Source of the DNA: Rhinopithecus roxellana
Lineage: Eukaryota > Chordata > Mammalia > Primates > Cercopithecidae
DNA length: 64,000 bases
Assembly: GCF_007565055.1 (NCBI RefSeq)
Contig: NC_044561.1
Coordinates: 27,994,114-28,058,113, forward strand
Direction: 5' to 3'
The position numbers and the translations under genes are program-made. The first letter of the stretch is position 1. Every line of letters begins with the position of its first letter. Below are positions 10,866 through 21,220 of the stretch, in pieces. Under the pieces are notes generated by a model. The model searched no databases. It had not been told where the DNA came from and saw nothing but the letters and a program-made list of their open reading frames with translations.

Positions 10866-13259
10866 GGAAATCAAGAAACAGACCCAAAATGTTTAAGGGA
10901 AAAGCTTGACCTTTCAAAGTCTATAGCAAGGAAAGGCAAAGTGCAACTAATCTGCACGTCCGGCACCAGCCCCCACCCCCACTCTTGAAAGAGAGCCCTA
11001 ATCATTTGTTAGTCACTTCACAAGGCCTAATTACACTGTTTTTTCCTTCAATATCATTGATCTCACAGCCAATGTGGCATGGCATTTAATTAAAGGAAAG
11101 GCTACTGCTATTTCATGTTTAAAAATCTAAATCCTTTCAAACAAATTAGAAGCTTGAAGTTCACATTTTTACTTTCCAGTAGGACTCACTCAGCCTCTTA
11201 TAATTTCAGCATTAAAACATATACAGCAGGACTCAGCTCAAGCCCCTTCTGAGGTTAGCAGCCTTTGCTGATAATAGTACCTGGCAGCAAGTTACTCCAT
11301 TTCTTAACAGGCAGAGTCAATAACAAGATTGGCTTCAGCAAGTATAATCGTTCTGATGCTACGATATGTAAATATTAATGGGGCAGCCGTGCAGAGGCTC
11401 CTAAGACAGCTTTCCACTGCGTCCACGCTTTGGGTAGGGCCCTGGCATCACAAGACCTCTCTGGCACGTGCTGTACTCCAGGTTCATCACTCCCACACCT
11501 GTCATCCTGTAGAAGCCCCTGGACCAAACCTCAGGGGACATGCAGAGGAGAGGCGTAGCCTCTCAGCACTGCCAAGGGACTCCCTCTGTCCATTTTCCTT
11601 CTGTGGCTCTGGAGGCCAGCGTGCACATGCCTAAATGTCACACGTGACTGAGAAATCCACCAGACAGGAAGCTGTATACACAGAAAGGCTAGAAAGAGTC
11701 TTGTCCATGATAAGCTCAATTAATTTTAGATAAGTATACAATGTAATTACGAAGGCAAAGCAGCATAATCCCACAGTCCCCTGCATATAATTTCAAATAT
11801 AAGGCACAGAAGCACAGAAGAAAGGCTCAGACGGCAACGAAAGACCACGGGACAGTCAAGAACTGACCATCGACCTCCCCTGCTGGCCTACAACCCACAC
11901 GGCACGGCCAGGCTTGCTTTATCCTGCAGAAGCCTGGATCTGGTGCCCCAGAGCACTTCTGTCTAAAACCCCATCAGTCCCGAATTTCCACCCAGCAGCT
12001 CACTGCTACTCCATGAAAGGGACGGCATGGATCCCACCCTGACTCCAGGCTGCACACGGTCACTGCTACCCCATACTGGCACGATCACTCCCTTCCTGCA
12101 TTCATGCCAGCAAGAGCTGTACCTGTTTCCAGGCCCCTCTGAACCCCAACCACAAGCTCGTGGTCTGCACCTCCCACATCCCCGTGCTCCTAACTCCTGG
12201 TGGTAACACTGCACAGACGAGGTGCTGAGGAGGTTTGTTAAACAGAACACGAAAAATAACAATACGAAACCCTCCACCTGTCTAGTGAGATGGGCAAGAA
12301 AGAAGGGCTCTGGGTAAGCTAGATTTCACTCTGTATTATGTATAGTGCCATTCACACTCTGTATTATGTATAGGTAAGGAGACCATATGATGTACCGTCC
12401 AAAGCAGACACCTTGGGCACAAGTAATAATTATCCTAGGACAGCAGGGGTAAACCGGCACCTCAGCCTCTGAACAACCTGTGTCCAGGGCTCTGCATAGG
12501 TTCTTTGGGTAGCACAGGTGCAGGAGGCTTCTTGGTAGCACTGGGCCCATAGAAAACGGGTGGAAAGACAACGTCCAGGCAAAGAAAAATATTAATCACT
12601 GTTACTTATTATTAACTATTATAATGGCTACTACCTTGCCATCTATTGTGTCATTGGAGTATTCTATGTTTTCGCATATATTTCAATAGTTACTGTTCAC
12701 AAGTATTAGGCAGAGATTAATAACGAACAGGGGGATCAGCAGGTTCCTATGTCTGGATGGAACAGAGGATGAACAAGTAATCAGAAGTCCGATGAAGAAG
12801 GGCATTAAATATCAGGAGTGTGATCTCCGTCCTGCAAGCGACGGGGAGCTGTTAAAGCAGAGGTGAAAGCCACGTTTCAATGTGATTCACCTCCTGCCAG
12901 GACGTGGAATGCATCGCAGGGGAAGACGGAAGCAAGGAGACTTGCTGAGAAGCTACTTCAGTGCCTGGGCAGAGATCATAAAGGTGTGATGTAGGGCAGA
13001 CCCATCAAAGGCAGGAAGGAAAGGCTGAAGGAATTGCCGCAAGAACATCTGGAAAGAACAAGAACGAGTGGGGGTGGGCTTCAGCAATAACTAGATACGG
13101 GGACAGAGAGAGGCCAAAATGACAATGACCAAACATTACCCTGGAGAGGAGGATTAGCGCCATCTATGATGTAAACAGGAAGTTGAGAGGGGCGGCTTAT
13201 TCAGTGGAGGAGGAGCAAGGAACGGGAAGGGGAGGGAGAGAAGGGATGTCGAGGCTGTG
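10866..13259. other. Unique DNA; AT-rich repeat-free block at about 10980-11400
   Basis: No gene is recognised. The block at 10980-11400 is AT-rich, without detectable transposon sequence, and contains homeodomain-like 'aatta' words ('cctaattaca', 'atttaattaaagg'). Such a block can be a conserved non-coding element, but that cannot be judged from one sequence. A 20-base direct repeat ('actctgtattatgtatag') occurs at about 12327 and 12354. Confidence 0.4.
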
Positions 13260-13395
13260 CAGCAGCGTCTATGCCACGCACTGCTTTCCACGTGACAATC
13301 TGTCATCCTGGAGAGCAGTTCCCATCCCCTTCCACTTTACAAATGAGGAAGGGAAACTCGGGGGCCTGACTCTCAACCAAAGTCCATGATCTTCC
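13260..13395 (-). mobile_element. MIR fragment (weak)
   Basis: 'cactttacaaatgaggaagg' followed by 'gaaactcgggggcctgactc' resembles the reverse complement of the MIR 3' half. Degraded and short. Confidence 0.4.
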
Positions 13396-13789
13396 TATCA
13401 CACGTGACACGTTTCTCACAGGGAAAGTCCCAAGACAGCGCAGTGGGCACCTCCGGAAGACAGGGACACTGGGCAAGGAGGCTCAGGGGTACGGAAACAC
13501 AGGTGGAGTCCCAACCAAGGAAGAGCATGTTTAAAACAAGAAGTCCAGAAACGCACACGGGTGTGAAGGAGAGAGAGAGTCCGCTCACAGGGGACACTCG
13601 GAGACAGTGGGGGAGCATCAGAGCAAAATGTCACAGAACACCGGGAAAAAAGTTTTCACGAAGTGTCCATGGGTGCAAAATGCCTCTGAGGTCAAGCGGC
13701 ATGGCTGAGAAAGCAACTCCTGAAACAGAAAAGAGCTGCACGTGCCTTCCGGAACTGCCTGCACTCAGCTCTGTGCCCATCACTCCGAC
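13396..13789. other. Unique DNA, nothing recognised
   Basis: A 162-codon plus-strand frame (13386-13874) overlaps frames on the other strand and has no motif; chance is the simplest reading. Confidence 0.4.
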
Positions 13790-13885
13790 CGGCCACCACG
13801 TGCTCACTGCTGCGTCTCCGGGGCCCAGCGGACGAGGCCCTGCCTTGAGTGAGTGCTCAGTAAGTATCTGTTGAACAATGAACCT
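13790..13885 (+). mobile_element. L2 LINE 3' end fragment
   Basis: 'gagtgagtgctcagtaagta' followed by 'tctgttgaacaatgaa' matches the end of L2 ('gtgctcaataaatatttgtt', 'gaatgaatga'). Confidence 0.55.
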
Positions 13886-15794
13886 CTTCCCTTCTTCATC
13901 TATTAAACTGAATTAATTAACTTCGCGGTTCCCATTCCGCTCTCAAGTACAACGAGGCAAATGTGGCGTCTTTGGTGACCAGTTTCAGCAAAGTGAGTAA
14001 AAACCAGATTTTAAGGGAAACAGCACTTAAAGAACACTTCCATACCTCATGCCATCCCTCACAGCAGCTGACGTGAAGCCCTCGCTCCCTCGCGCTGAGC
14101 CTCTATTGGAGGCTGGAGGAAATCCTCGAAATTCGAGTCACAGCCAGGCACGTGGGCACAGAGCCAGGCATGGGGCCAACCCTCATGTAAAGAACATTTT
14201 TTCAAATGTTCAAGATGTCCTGCGCCCATCCTTCCATGGTACGGTTGAGTAGCACATCCTGAAGGAGGCAGCTTCATGCCTCTTGCCTGCTTTCAACATT
14301 CCCAAGGTTCTGCTCAGATCCTAGAGGTGCCTCTGTCACCCCTGCCCCACCACAGCAGGTGAGAAATGTGACCAGGTTGGGGTGCTGATGTAGCATGAAA
14401 GGATGGACGAGGGGAGGCAGAGCCGAGGATGAAGGCAGAGAGGGGCAAGTGCTTTGGAAACACACGCGGATGCTCAGCAAAGGCCCCGTCATCCTCTCAG
14501 GCCTCCATCTTTCCACAGACAACTGCCTGCTGAGCTCCTGGTCTTAAAAGGCCTCCAAAGTGTCCCCTCAGCAGGAAGGGCTGCAAAGGAATCATGCTCC
14601 CAACAGGAGCAGCATTGGAGGTCACAGTGTGCAGGCAACGGACTGTCGTCCAGTCCCAAAAGAGCCAGGGGACCCAAACCAGGCTCTTCAGGCAATACAT
14701 GGATGGACCTCAGTCAGCAGAGATGCAGAAAATGCCAGTGATACAGCGCTCTGGGACAGGCAGGCTCCAAGCACAGGGAGATGAGTAAAGCGCAACTCTC
14801 CCTAGAGAAGCTCGTGATGCAGCCAGGAAACAGCCAACCTCACACAGGGCAAGATGGACGAAGCTCAGACAGAGACGCAAGCAGGAGCAGAGAGACAGGA
14901 GTCAACAGACTCAGCAGGAGTCTGATGTGAGGAAAAGGGTGGGCACTGATGGTCAAAGGCATCAAGAAGGAAGCTAGATGAGTGAAGTAGGGCAAAGGCA
15001 GAGGCCTCGTGGAGCCAGAACCAAGAACAAGCCTTCAACCCAGTATGATGTTTCCAGTGGCAGATTCGTTCACCCCTGAGAAAACAAGGACCTCACGCCA
15101 CTGAGATTCGGACAAACATTATCATGATCCCAAACACAGACAGAAGATTCCGTAAGTCTCATAACATTGTGCTCAGCCTCAAGGGAGTAGGTACCGAGGA
15201 ATCAGCATGTGAATGGTGTCGCTGAAGAAACAGGTCAGACCACAGACAGGGGCACACGCAGCAGCAGCAGCCACCCTGGGGTTCTGGAAGACAGGAGGTG
15301 CTAAAGTTCTCTGTGGGCAGGGAAGCCGGGAGGCCCTGGGAGGGGAGGGAGCCTCTGAAGAGCTTCAAGGAACCCTTTCTTCTGTATTTTTCTCACTCAC
15401 TTTGAGAAGGACAGGCCAGCAAGGGCTCACACAGATACCAGGCCACTGTGGCGCCCACGGCATCCCCCCAAATAGCTCAGCAGCCGCAGCACGCATGGGA
15501 AAGACAGCTGACTCCCAGAAACCACCAGAGCTGCACGGCTGCCTGCGGCGCCCCTGAGCCCCACCAGTGCCCACGAAGGATCTTCCCCACCACAGTGCCC
15601 ACGAAGCATCTTCTAGGCCCAGTTTGTCCAAGGAAAAGCCTCATGTCTTCATCAAATCCAAATGCACAATAAAACCAGAGGCTGCCACCGGCTCGTGGCC
15701 CCTGCCTCTTAATGCTCCCTACTTTGACCAACATGACATTCATGGCAGAAAGACACAAAGAGCACACCCCTATGAAGAGCCTAAAACTCAACTG
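13886..15794. other. Unique DNA, no gene recognised
   Basis: GC-rich non-repetitive sequence with many short overlapping frames on both strands. A partial direct repeat of about 28 bases ('gtgcccacgaaggatcttc' and 'gtgcccacgaagcatcttc') lies at 15561-15612. Confidence 0.4.
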
Positions 15795-15864
15795 CCACTG
15801 TGTGCTGAGCCACGCACCCCTTCCAACCACAATCCACTGTGTGCTGAGCCACGCACCCCTTCCT
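15795..15864. repeat. Tandem duplication, 39-bp period, two copies
   Basis: 'ccactgtgtgctgagccacg' followed by 'caccccttcc' occurs at 15795 and again at 15834. Confidence 0.85.
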
Positions 15865-16374
15865 AGCCCTGCCAACCACCATCAACAAAGAGCTATGGAG
15901 GTCGCTCAGTACCTCCAAAATTCCATTTCCGATTCTTCTCCCAGTGGCATCTCTTCCCATCTGAAGATGGGATGAGGAATTCTAATCGCTGCACTAAATC
16001 CCGATGGCTCACACAGGCCACAGAGGAGAGCTCCCAGGACTCCTTGCACTCTGTCCTTATTGGGGCAGAGCAGCCAGGACCAGGAAACAGCGCCAAGGCA
16101 AACCATTTCAAACAACCTGGGTCAGCACCTTCTCAAACCATCGAGGGTCTCCTGCCTCAGGGCCAGGGCCGGGCCGGCACCAGCAGGCTCTCGGGCACAG
16201 GCACTCAGGCACTAAGCTCTGGGGAGCCGCTCCAGCTAGAAGGGGTCTCTAGAGATGAGTGCAGCAGCAAGAGGGACTCTGTGACCTGAGAGCGATGCTT
16301 GCCCCAGCCCGGGTTGGAACCCTGGAGGTGATGTCAGGTAGGCACACGGTGAAAGTCAAACCTGTTCAGCTATG
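15865..16374. other. Unique DNA, nothing recognised
   Basis: Moderately GC-rich. A 105-codon plus-strand frame at 15972-16289 has no recognisable family. Confidence 0.4.
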
Positions 16375-16484
16375 TCTTGTGGTCTAACACTACTCCTCAC
16401 CTCTCCGACAGACTGAAACCTCTTTGAGGGCAGAGTCTCTTCTGGATCCCCTTAGGGACATCCCATGGCAAAGCCAACAGGTAT
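16375..16484 (+). mobile_element. L2 LINE fragment
   Basis: 'actgaaacctctttgagggc' and 'agagtctcttctggatcccc' resemble the 'gtaagctccttgagggcagg' region near the L2 3' end. It abuts the L1 at 16485. Confidence 0.45.
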
Positions 16485-17490
16485 ATGTTTTGAATTTTTT
16501 TATTGAGACATAATTCACAAACCATAAAATTTAACATGTAGGACTCAGTGGTTTCCAGTATTATGCAGAGCTGTGTGACTGTTACCACTGTAAAGTTGTG
16601 CGACCGTTACCACTGCAATCACAGAATATTTCCATCACCCTATACAGAAACCACGTGCCTGTTCACCATCCCTCCCCACCCCCTACAACTACCAACCCAC
16701 TTTCCGTCTCTATGGATTTGCCTGTTTTGCACATTTCATATAAATAGGAGTCACACAGTATGTGGTCTTCTGTGACTGATTTATTTCACTTAACATAATG
16801 CATTCAAGGTTCATCCACTTATTCCTTTTTATGACCAAATAATATTCCATTGTCTGGAGAGACTATGTTTGTTTATCCATTCATCTGTGAGAGACATTGA
16901 ATTGTTTCCCCTTTTTTGGCTAGTATGAAAAATGCTGCTAAGAACATTCATGTACAAGTCTGTCTGTGGGCATGTGTCTTCATTCCTCTTGGGAATATAC
17001 ATACGTAGGAGTCCCACTGCTGGTCACATGGCAGCTCTTCGTTTAACTGTTTGAGGAAACCCCAGGCTCTTTTCCACACCAGCTGCATCACTATACGTTC
17101 TCACCAGCTGCATCACTGTACGTTCTCTGTACGTTCTCACCAGCTGCATCACTGTACGTTCTCACCAGCTGCATCACTGTACGTTCTCACCAGCTGCATC
17201 ACTGTACGTTCTCTGTACATTCTCACCAGCTGCATCACTGTACGTTCTCACCAGCTGCATCACTGTACGTTCTCACCAGCTGCATCACTGTACGTTCTCT
17301 GTACGTTCTCACCAGCTGCATCACTGTACGTTCTCACCAGCTGCATCACTGTACGTTCTCTGTACGTTCTCACCAGCAGCATATAAGGGTTCTGATTTCT
17401 TCAGCCCTTGCAAACATTTGTTAATGTCTTTCTTTTTCTTTTTGGCCTTTTTTATTATAATCATCCTAGTGGGTGCAAGTGGAACATTTT
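16485..17490 (-). mobile_element. L1 LINE (3' UTR and end of ORF2), inverted, with a minisatellite inside
   Basis: The plus strand reads the reverse complement of an L1 end: 'ttattgagacataattcaca', 'cacttaacataatgcattca', 'aataatattccattgtctgg', 'aatgctgctaagaacattca', then 'cccaggctcttttccacacc'. After the tandem array it resumes with 'agcatataagggttctgatt', 'cttgcaaacatttgttaatg' and 'atcatcctagtgggtgcaag'. The array replaces the short L1 stretch that normally joins these two parts. Confidence 0.85.
17077..17388. repeat. Minisatellite with 25- and 36-bp units, ten units plus a partial one
   Basis: Units begin 'caccagctgcatcactgtac' at 17077, 17102, 17138, 17163, 17188, 17224, 17249, 17274, 17310 and 17335, and a diverged last unit begins at 17371. 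Short units are 25 bases. Long units are 36 because they add an 11-base partial duplication ('ctgtacgttct'). The length order is 25-36-25-25-36-25-25-36-25-36, which shows an 86-bp higher-order unit (36+25+25). The first unit has 'actatacg' and the fifth 'gtacattc'. Confidence 0.95.
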
Positions 17491-17595
17491 TGGAATGGGA
17501 TAATAGTTATTTCCCAAAATTTTGGATCTAGTTTTAAACCTTCCCAAAAGGGTTCTGCACACCACATTTGCATGTGTGAATTTCTAACGCGTGTG

Positions 17596-17623
17596 CACGC
17601 ACACACACACACACACACACACA
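17596..17623. repeat. (CA)n microsatellite
   Basis: About thirteen CA units with one G interruption near the left end. Confidence 0.95.
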
Positions 17624-17769
17624 GCCACCAGGCTGGCATCAGGTGCATGACAATGCCAGGGGATGAGACATTTCACAGTGTACCTCAAAGGCACCCACAA
17701 CCCCACGGCACACAGCAGCCTGTCTCCTGAGAGACAGGGCAGACAAGAGGCCCTCCTGTGTGCCCCTCA

Positions 17770-17880
17770 GCACTCATCTCCATCCCTACTGACCTGTAAG
17801 CTCCAGAAGCACGTGGCCCCTGCCTGCATCCACCATGCACTCCAGCACACAGCAGGAACGCAGTCGAGCTGCTCCACAGA
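17770..17880 (+). mobile_element. L2 LINE fragment (weak)
   Basis: 'tgacctgtaagctccagaag' and 'ctccagcacacagcaggaac' fit the spacing of the L2 3' region ('ctgtaagctccttgagggca' then 'agcacagtgcctggcacat'). Degraded. Confidence 0.4.
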
Positions 17881-18759
17881 CGCACACCCAGGAAGGAAGG
17901 GCTATGTCCCCATAAACGCAGCAGCTGTTCCAGGGGCAGCTAACTTCCTCCAGATGTTCCCCAGATAGCAACCACGACTAAACTAAAATATCATCACCAG
18001 CTGTCATTTGCCCAAGTTCATCTAAACCAACCTGGCTAAATACGTAACTAACGAAAATAACTTAAGTGAAGACAAAGAAGGCATGTTCGGCAACCCACCA
18101 GCCACACAACACAGAAAGAGCACTCATAACCGAATGAGAGAAACTACGGTACCAGGCGACGGTCACGGAGCACGGCAGAGCTGACACTTGTATCTGGCAC
18201 CTCATTTTGTCGTTGCTAGCTGAAGACCCCCAAAAGTTGCACAACCAATCCAAGATCACTCCATTAGAGAAAAGCGGAGGCAACAAATGAAATCGGGTTG
18301 TGTGACCCACATTTTCAGGTGTCCCTTTGCCTGCTGCCCACTGCCCAGCCTCTCCCAACAATCCTTGCAGGCTGGGATGAGAGTAAAAAGATAGGTGAAC
18401 ATGTCCAGCCCAGGACATATGACTTGACTTAGCTGTTCTCTAATAAAGACGACAGAAACTGTGTCTTAGTCAACAGCAGGTTCAGTGAGGACCAGAGTGT
18501 GTGGAAGCTGTCCTGGGAGGTAATGGGATCTGAGGCCTCCACTAGTCAGTTGCAGAATTTCGCAGAGAAACACTGAGAGACAGAAAGGTGTCCAGGAGGA
18601 AGGCAGTTGGCAGAGGGCCTTGAGGGCAGGCTGGGGCTGCATGAGCAACGGCAGGTCACCCACAGAGCAACCTGCTAATTGGAGACCCCCATGGACAGAG
18701 GCATCTACTCCAGCAGCCAAGGCCAGGCCAGTGGGGACAACCTGCAGGCAGACGGCATC
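17881..18759. other. Unique DNA, nothing recognised
   Basis: No repeat or coding signal. Minus-strand frames of 114-118 codons have no recognisable family. Confidence 0.4.
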
Positions 18760-18905
18760 GCCACAGAAGAACTGTCCAGCATCGGAATAATAATGGCCGC
18801 AACCAGGCACTCTGCCTAGAGCATCACATAAATTGTGAGATAGCCCCTCCTGACAGATGGGGTTAAGTACTGTAACTAGCTACTAAGTGGTGAATCCAGG
18901 ATCTG
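18760..18905 (-). mobile_element. MIR fragment
   Basis: 'aaccaggcactctgcctaga', 'cctgacagatggggttaagt' and 'agctactaagtggtgaatcc' follow the order of a reverse-complement MIR. Confidence 0.6.
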
Positions 18906-19963
18906 AGGGTGATCTGTGAACCATGTGTCACAGAAATGGCTCAAACAGAGATGGGGATGGGGAGGGGAGGGTGCACTGGTTAAGGGTCTCCACAAGGCCC
19001 CCATCAGCAATGAAATCTCACAGGAGTTAAAAAAAACAAAAACAAAAACACGGTGAAGCAGTGAGGCGCTATTACCGTGGGCTGAAGCACACTCAGAAAC
19101 ACCAAAGGAAAAATACAAACTGCTCAGCCCTGCAACCCGAAGTGTACGTGAGACTACTCAGAGCAACGTGTCACAACGCACTCAAAACTGTAACAATATT
19201 TATGACTATTTGCAACAGAAATAGTATGCAATAAAGAAGTATTATACAGTAACAGCATAAACATCATCATACAGACTCAGCAATGCCAACCAAAAGCCCC
19301 TGTTACCAAGAAAAAGGCGATAAATATTTCTACCAGAGAGCCTAACTGGATTTCTGTCTAAGGCACCGACAGAAGGGCTGCAAACAGTTGGTCGACCCCC
19401 TGTTGCCCCAGGTCTCTCCCTCAGCTTAGAGAACCATACAGGCTGCTCTGAAATCAGAGCCTCGATGAGGCATCACTTCAACTTCATAAACAACCTGCTT
19501 TAAAAACTCACTGTAGTTACTCACAGACCAGTTCATGAGCCTAGAATCACCTCTAGCTGGCTCTCCACTAACTGCCTTCCAACAGCAAGCACTCCTTCCC
19601 TCTTCTCCCGCGGTCCTGACGGAAAGCTTCTAGCATGAGATTTATGCCCGCAAGGGTGGAGGGCACCCTGAGTTCCACTAGAATACTTCCAGGGCTCTTC
19701 TGACACCCCCTCCACGATACCATTTTTGTGGAGTGGGGAAAGTTACAGGCAGAAGTGTAAAAAAATTAAAGGCTTTAAGGCCGCTCTTAACGAGCAAAAA
19801 CGTCCTATCGCAAAGTCATCGTCCAACTAACTTAGATCACTCTCCTATTTAATAGTTTCCCATCCTCTCAATTCTAAGACAGGAATGTCGCCCAGAGAGA
19901 ACATCTACTGCTCAAGAAGTGTTTGTAGTCTTCCCTCCGGGTGTTTACTGTGTAGAGCACGTG
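18906..19963. other. Unique DNA, nothing recognised
   Basis: Non-repetitive apart from a short A-rich (CAAAAA) run near 19027-19050. Confidence 0.4.
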
Positions 19964-19988
19964 CACACGCACACACACACACACACAC
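19964..19988. repeat. (CA)n microsatellite
   Basis: About twelve CA units with one G interruption near the left end. Confidence 0.95.
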
Positions 19989-21079
19989 CCCCTATGAGGT
20001 GCCATCGGAACTGGTCCTCTACATGTTTTTAGATGTTTTACATAAAAGCGTCCATTTACAATGGAAACTTTTTTCATTTCAAACCCATTTTTCCTCCCCG
20101 GAATGAGTGGGGCACTCCTCTCCAAATACAGACGACCAACAAGCCTGGGCGCCGCGACTGCGGGGTTGTTTTGTACATAAAGCCCTTTGTAAGAAAGGAC
20201 TCAAAAGTCCCAACCTGGGAAAAACACAGACCTCAGATATCAGCAGCAGACCTGGCAGGCATGACTTAGACCAACAGGAAAACCCAATGCACCCCAAATT
20301 TTCCTACAGACACGTCCACACGGTGAGGCAGGAGGACAGTGTGAAGAGAAGGGACAGAAGAAAGGCAGAGAAGCCGCAGAATGCCTGACAATGATCATTC
20401 TCAACATGCAGAAAGTGTTCTTGACAAACAAGTGAGGAAAACGACAGATAACATAAACAGGCCAACCTTAATGCCTTAGGACCTACTGGGCACGTCTAAG
20501 GCAGATACCGCTGGATGTGTAAACCAGCACTGGCTAGTGACTTCTGCTCTTCCGAAAAGGTGTATTCTGGTCTTTACAACTCTCCAAGACACCTGAGGCC
20601 AGGCCTCCTCCCTCCTAGATCTCCCATGGTGGCAATCTCTTCTACACTATTTGTCCTATGTGGGAATCTAAATGTCAAACTAATGGCACAAAACATACCG
20701 AATTCCTCCAGGTTAGACCCGCCTGGGGTCTCCAAAAATGAGGGAGAGGTCACTGCAGAATTGATTTTCCACACTGCAAAGTCCTCAGCCCAGTCCCAAT
20801 TGACCAAAGATCATTAGCTGCACGGCTGATAAGAAAGGCCGACGGCTTCCAAGGCCCGGCCCTGGACTGCTGAACTCCACGCGAGATTCCACAAAGGCGG
20901 ACACCCGCCTAAAGGGTCTCTCGACGGCACCGGCACCAGGTTCTGAAAACAGCATTGTTTTGTTTTTTGTGGAATGCATACTGACGCTGAGAAAGGAGAA
21001 ATGACAGGATGTCTGGGGTTTGCTTTGAAATACTCCAGCAAAGGAGAAGGAAAAGAAAAAGAAAAGCAAGGGACAGATG
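19989..21079. other. Unique DNA, nothing recognised
   Basis: Non-repetitive sequence. Frames of about 80-117 codons on both strands are unremarkable. Confidence 0.4.
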
Positions 21080-21220
21080 AGAGGATGGTGGCATATCTTG
21101 ATACCCGCCGAATCTGGGTGATAGGTGTGTTGTTTCACTGCGCTGTTCTCTCAACCTTTGTGCATGTTTGAAAGTTTTTCTAACACAGGGTTTTTTGTTG
21201 TTGTTTTTTTTTTTTTAAGC
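21080..21220 (+). mobile_element. L1M 3' UTR tail
   Basis: 'atcttgatacccgccgaatc', 'gtgttgtttcactgcgctgt', 'tcaacctttgtgcatgtttg' and 'aaagtttttctaacacaggg' follow the order of an old L1M 3' end. A T-rich run follows at 21187-21219. Confidence 0.6.

Noticed and set aside
17051..17386. 111-codon repetitive frame with 'TSCIT' and 'LHHCTF' peptides
   Set aside because: It is the translation of the 25/36-bp minisatellite and carries no independent evidence of coding.
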